Below, in pieces: positions 61,015-64,000 of a stretch of DNA of 64,000 bases. The notes under the pieces were generated by a model. That model had not been told where the DNA came from, did no database searches, and saw only the letters and a list, made by a program, of their open reading frames with translations. How positions within the stretch are numbered: position 1 is the stretch's first letter; every line of letters begins with the position of its first letter. Where the stretch lies: contig NZ_JABJXD010000008.1 of the NCBI RefSeq assembly GCF_019093865.1, forward strand, positions 1 to 64,000, read 5' to 3'. A program made the position numbers and the translations under genes. The DNA comes from Lentibacillus saliphilus (GTDB lineage: Bacteria > Bacillota > Bacilli > Bacillales > Amphibacillaceae).

Positions 61015-61671
61015 TTAGTATTGATCATACAACTTATCAAACCAACTCATATCGATAGGACCATTTACAACTTCATAATAATCACCGTCATTAGTATGTA
61101 AGCGATCTTCATAAATGGAGGCGATGATCGGGTTGCTGTCTTTTGGATAAATCGTAATTGTATACCCTTTTTCTTTAGAAACATCACTATTCCATTCACG
61201 ATCTTTCATCTTTTTCACCCGATATTGGCTCAAAAGCTCGCTTAATGTTTTGGCGTCTTCCAGTTCATCTGTTCTCAAACGATGATCAATTTGTACGTAA
61301 TCAACTTTATCTATATTAAAGCTAATGACTTCATTTAAGTCTTTTTCTTTATAGTCATTGACGACAAAAATAACTGGTATCGCAATCATAACGGCAATTG
61401 GGATTAACATGGTTTGACGGGTTACAAGTCCCTTGCTTACGGCAAATGTCGTTAGTATGTTGGACAAGTATCCAGATAAGGGAATCACAATTATACAGTA
61501 AAGTGTAATCGTCATGATGATTGTAAAATCATTCACTTTCCACAGCATCCAATAGTTATAAAGCACTTTAAAAAGATACGCGTGTATTAAAAGTAAGATG
61601 ATGAACACCATCGCAAATAAACCTTTTTCCTTAACGATTTCAATCCACCCCTTTATAGTTTGACTATTCAC
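61015..61671 (-). CDS. Membrane protein of unknown function
   Basis: A 218-residue protein I do not recognise. Three or four hydrophobic segments (about residues 18-40, 50-70, 84-103) are followed by a mainly hydrophilic domain (about 110-218) ending DGDYYEVVNGPIDMSWFDKL. The end resembles a short beta module seen on other Firmicute membrane or secreted proteins. GTG start with a weak ribosome site. It stands alone between array 2 and tRNA-Arg. Codon use looks more AT-rich than that of its neighbours, so it may be acquired. Confidence 0.75.
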   Translation of the reverse strand: MNSQTIKGWIEIVKEKGLFAMVFIILLLIHAYLFKVLYNYWMLWKVNDFTIIMTITLYCIIVIPLSGYLSNILTTFAVSKGLVTRQTMLIPIAVMIAIPVIFVVNDYKEKDLNEVISFNIDKVDYVQIDHRLRTDELEDAKTLSELLSQYRVKKMKDREWNSDVSKEKGYTITIYPKDSNPIIASIYEDRLHTNDGDYYEVVNGPIDMSWFDKLYDQY

Positions 61672-61753
61672 TTTACATGTCTGTGTTCACTTATTTTAGC
61701 ACAAAAATCTAATAATTAAAATATAACTAAAAAATAAAAAGTATAACACACAA

Positions 61754-61798
61754 CAAAAAACCTTAGATGAATGAGACGTGCTTATTCCATCTAAGGTT
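61754..61798 (-). terminator. Terminator after tRNA-Arg
   Basis: On the minus strand AACCTTAGATG pairs perfectly with CATCTAAGGTT, followed by TTTTG. Confidence 0.85.
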
Positions 61799-61819
61799 AC
61801 AGCTTTAACATATTGGTAA

Positions 61820-61892
61820 CGCCCCCGGCAGGATTCGAACCTGCGACACATGGTTTAGGAAACCAATGCTCTATCCCCTGAGCTACGGGGGC
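61820..61892 (-). tRNA. tRNA-Arg (CCT)
   Basis: The 73-nt cloverleaf starts GCCCCCGTAGCTCAG and has anticodon CCT in loop TTCCTAA, T arm GGTTCGAATCC and acceptor GCCCCCG/CGGGGGC. CCA is not encoded. A perfect TATAAT (61911-61916 on the minus strand) lies just upstream, with only a weak -35. Confidence 0.95.
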
Positions 61893-62021
61893 AAAAAAGC
61901 AAGCATTACTATTATACAAAAATACCTTCCTATTGAAAAGCGAATCTTTTTTTCACATGGAACATCAATCGGTTGTGTGATAAAATAAAAACATTGTCGA
62001 ACGTTGATGGGAGGAATGAGG

Positions 62022-62663
62022 ATGCAGGACGTCCCTTTTATAGCGATAGAAGGACCAATCGGCGTTGGAAAGACATCACTTGCCAAGAAGCTATCGGTCC
62101 ACTTTGATTACCACTTGCTGAAGGAAATCGTTGAGGAAAATCCCTTTTTGGGTAAATTTTACGATGATATTGATGAGTGGAGCTTTCAAACTGAAATGTT
62201 CTTTTTATGCAATCGCTACAAGCAGTTAGAAGACATCGAAAAGAAGTATTTAAACGTACAAAAACCGGTCATTGCCGATTACCATATATCGAAAAACATG
62301 ATTTTTGCACAGCGCACCTTGCACAATGAAAAATTTACGAAATACGAGCAAATCTATCATATATTAACGAAGGATATGCCACTTCCAAACATGCTTATTT
62401 ACATCCATGCAGGGCTTGATACACTCATGGAGCGTATTCGCATGCGCGGACGGGATATTGAACAGAACATTAAACCGTCCTATTTGGCCCAGCTTTCCGA
62501 AGACTACGAGAGCTATATGAAATCATTTGAACAGCTTCATCCGGACATTCCTGTAATTCGAATTAACGGAGACGAGCTTGATTTTGTTAAAAAGCAACAC
62601 GACTTAGAACAGATTATCGCCGACGTTAGTGGCTTTTTAAACCATCATACATCGAACGTATAA
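62022..62663 (+). CDS. dgk: Deoxyguanosine kinase
   Basis: A 213-residue deoxynucleoside kinase with P-loop EGPIGVGKTSL (residues about 9-19), the EIVEEN motif and the WSFQTEMFFLCNRYKQLE stretch of the B. subtilis enzyme, which phosphorylates deoxyguanosine. The ATG is 7 nt after GGGAGG. It lies 13 bp before dck. Confidence 0.94.
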   Translation: MQDVPFIAIEGPIGVGKTSLAKKLSVHFDYHLLKEIVEENPFLGKFYDDIDEWSFQTEMFFLCNRYKQLEDIEKKYLNVQKPVIADYHISKNMIFAQRTLHNEKFTKYEQIYHILTKDMPLPNMLIYIHAGLDTLMERIRMRGRDIEQNIKPSYLAQLSEDYESYMKSFEQLHPDIPVIRINGDELDFVKKQHDLEQIIADVSGFLNHHTSNV

Positions 62664-62676
62664 GTGAGGTACACAC

Positions 62677-63357
62677 ATGAAAAATCTTAGAAGCGTTTAC
62701 AATATTCCGAACGACAGCATCATTACAATTGCCGGAACAGTGGGCATTGGTAAATCTACGATGACGAACGCCCTTGCGAAGGCGCTTAACTTCAAGACGT
62801 CTTTCGAGAAGGTTGACACGAACCCTTATCTCGAAAAATTTTACTATGATTTTGAACGGTGGAGCTTTCATCTGCAAATCTACTTCCTTGCTGAACGGTT
62901 TAAAGAGCAGAAGAAGATTTTTGAATATGGCGGTGGCTTTATTCAAGACCGCTCCATCTATGAAGATACCGGTATTTTCGCTAAAATGCACTATGACAAC
63001 GGAACCATGTCACCAACCGACTATGAAACATATACGAACTTATTTGAGGCGATGGTGATGACACCGTATTTCCCACATCCCGACTTATTAATCTATCTTG
63101 AAGGGTCCTTCGAGGAGATTATGGAACGGATTAATAAACGTGGCCGCGAAATGGAAAAGAATACGCCAATTTCATACTGGGAAGATATGTACAACCGATA
63201 TGAAAATTGGGTGAACAACTTTAACGCCTGTCCGATCATGCGCTTAAGCATTGCAGATTACGATATTGTCGAAGAAGAAGGATCTATTGAACCAATCCTA
63301 GAAAAAATCGGGCACTTTATCCAGCAATCACGCAAATGGAAAGCTGGTCAGCTATAA
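62677..63357 (+). CDS. dck: Deoxyadenosine/deoxycytidine kinase
   Basis: A 226-residue deoxynucleoside kinase, paralogue of dgk. P-loop GTVGIGKSTM (residues about 15-24), RWSFHLQIYFLAERFKEQK and QDRSIYEDTGIFAKMH are as in the B. subtilis enzyme that phosphorylates deoxyadenosine and deoxycytidine. Operonic with dgk. A 20-bp repeat array starts 50 bp after the stop. Confidence 0.95.
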   Translation: MKNLRSVYNIPNDSIITIAGTVGIGKSTMTNALAKALNFKTSFEKVDTNPYLEKFYYDFERWSFHLQIYFLAERFKEQKKIFEYGGGFIQDRSIYEDTGIFAKMHYDNGTMSPTDYETYTNLFEAMVMTPYFPHPDLLIYLEGSFEEIMERINKRGREMEKNTPISYWEDMYNRYENWVNNFNACPIMRLSIADYDIVEEEGSIEPILEKIGHFIQQSRKWKAGQL

Positions 63358-63406
63358 CGATACGATTAAACAGGTCGTTAGCAAGACGGTAAATCAAGTA
63401 GCAGAA

Positions 63407-63566
63407 ACGCATATATCCCATATGCGCCGCATAAAAAGCGATTCAACCGCATATATGCTCAAATAGACGCATATCGATCAAAACAGGCGCATAACTCGAG
63501 AAACAGCCGTATAAATGGGTTTCGAGCCGCATAAAAGGACACGCAGCCGTATAACCGGCCATACAC
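63407..63566 (+). repeat. 20-bp phased CCGCATA array 3
   Basis: On the plus strand eight contiguous 20-bp units start at 63407 (ACGCATAT), 63427 (CCGCATAA), 63447 (CCGCATAT), 63467 (ACGCATAT), 63487 (GCGCATAA), 63507 (CCGTATAA), 63527 (CCGCATAA) and 63547 (CCGTATAA). Tails differ; several end in AG. It fills the gap between convergent dck and proC. Confidence 0.92.
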
Positions 63567-63603
63567 ATCATTCAGCGGTCATAAGCACGAATTTCGCACA
63601 CAC

Positions 63604-63651
63604 AATAAAGCCGGAAGGAAGCATCCCTAAACAAGGAACTTCCTTCCGGCT
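63604..63651. terminator. Convergent terminator dck / proC
   Basis: AGCCGGAAGGAAG pairs perfectly with CTTCCTTCCGGCT. On the minus strand TTTATTG follows; on the plus strand CTTTCG follows. Confidence 0.85.
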
Positions 63652-63686
63652 CTTTCGTTGACCTCACTTCTAATAAAAAACAACCT

Positions 63687-64000
63687 TTATCGACCAAGCT
63701 CCACCGAACGTGCACGCGCACTTTCAACGCATGCTTTAATGATCGCTTCAAAATCATGAGCTTGCAATGTGTTGATACCTGCCTCAGTTGTGCCGTTAGG
63801 GCTCGTTATTTTTTTCCTTAATAAAGCTGGTGCATCAGAGGAAGATGCGAGCATATTGCCAGCACCTACGACCGTTTGGATGAGCAGTGATCGCGCGACG
63901 TCACGATCAAGCCCTGCATCAAGCGCCGCTTTCTCCATCGCTTCGATTAAATAATACATGTAGGCTGGACCACTTCCGGAAATTGCTGTGACAGCGTGCA
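63687..64000 (-). CDS. proC: Pyrroline-5-carboxylate reductase, C-terminal part
   Basis: The last step of proline synthesis. The visible C-terminal 104 residues have the family signature AVTAISGSGPAYMYYLIEAM (the frame enters from beyond the right edge) and the end region TSPNGTTEAGINTLQAHDF. The 5' end is outside the window, so nothing can be said of the NADPH domain. Confidence 0.94.
   Translation of the reverse strand, partial: HAVTAISGSGPAYMYYLIEAMEKAALDAGLDRDVARSLLIQTVVGAGNMLASSSDAPALLRKKITSPNGTTEAGINTLQAHDFEAIIKACVESARARSVELGR

Noticed and set aside
60808-61101. 97-codon plus-strand open frame over array 2
   Set aside because: Composed mainly of array translation and antisense to the 3' end of the membrane-protein gene; no ribosome site.

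Overview
The window comes from a low-to-moderate GC, endospore-forming Firmicute of the Bacillaceae/Amphibacillaceae type. The evidence is the near-complete conservation of the Bacillus subtilis dnaX-to-lysS chromosome segment, many sporulation genes (spoIIE, spoVT, spoVG, yabG, yabP, yabQ, bofA, csfB, fin, sspF, yaaH), and promoters matching sigma-A, -F, -E, -G and -H consensus. By synteny oriC lies beyond the right edge, so most genes (minus strand) run with replication. The exceptions on the plus strand are dck/dgk, yaaH, ctaG, abrB, tRNA-Met and an FtsW/RodA-like gene.

Left to right: the first 160 bases carry what look like tandem rRNA-operon promoters firing out of the window. Then come lysS-dusB-yazB-folK-folB-folP, cysK, a PrsA-like foldase, hslO, coaX, ftsH, hpt, tilS, yabT, yabS and spoIIE (0.3-17.4 kb). 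A tRNA-Met on the opposite strand follows, then yabR, divIC, yabQ, yabP, rqcP, mazG and yabM. An inserted plus-strand pair (a 32-residue membrane peptide and an FtsW/RodA-like protein) precedes spoVT, mfd, fin, pth, ctc, prs, glmU, spoVG, purR, ispE, sspF, veg, yabG, rsmA, rnmV, yabE and yabD (to 41.6 kb).

After a 330-bp intergenic inverted-repeat element come metS, divergent abrB, the rsmI-yazA-yabB-yabA-ricT-holB-yaaR-darA-tmk operon, csfB, bofA, the yaaL-recR-yaaK-dnaX operon, the SRP RNA, tadA, ctaG, yaaH, an ArsR/DUF2087 regulator, acsA, an unknown membrane protein, tRNA-Arg, dgk-dck and the 3' part of proC.

Together the genes cover translation and tRNA modification, folate, CoA and nucleotide supply, DNA replication and repair, cell division and the sporulation programme. 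Compared with B. subtilis, the pabB-pabA-pabC block before folP, yabJ between purR and spoVG, and xpaC-yaaN-yaaO are missing here.

The most unusual structure is three intergenic arrays (51179-51339, 60801-60960, 63407-63566). Each has eight units repeating at exactly 20 bp, with a conserved CCGCATA(A/T) core and a variable tail of about 12 bp. Each begins shortly after the 3' end of a gene and reads in that gene's sense direction. All three lie in the oriC-proximal 13 kb; I saw none in the other 51 kb.
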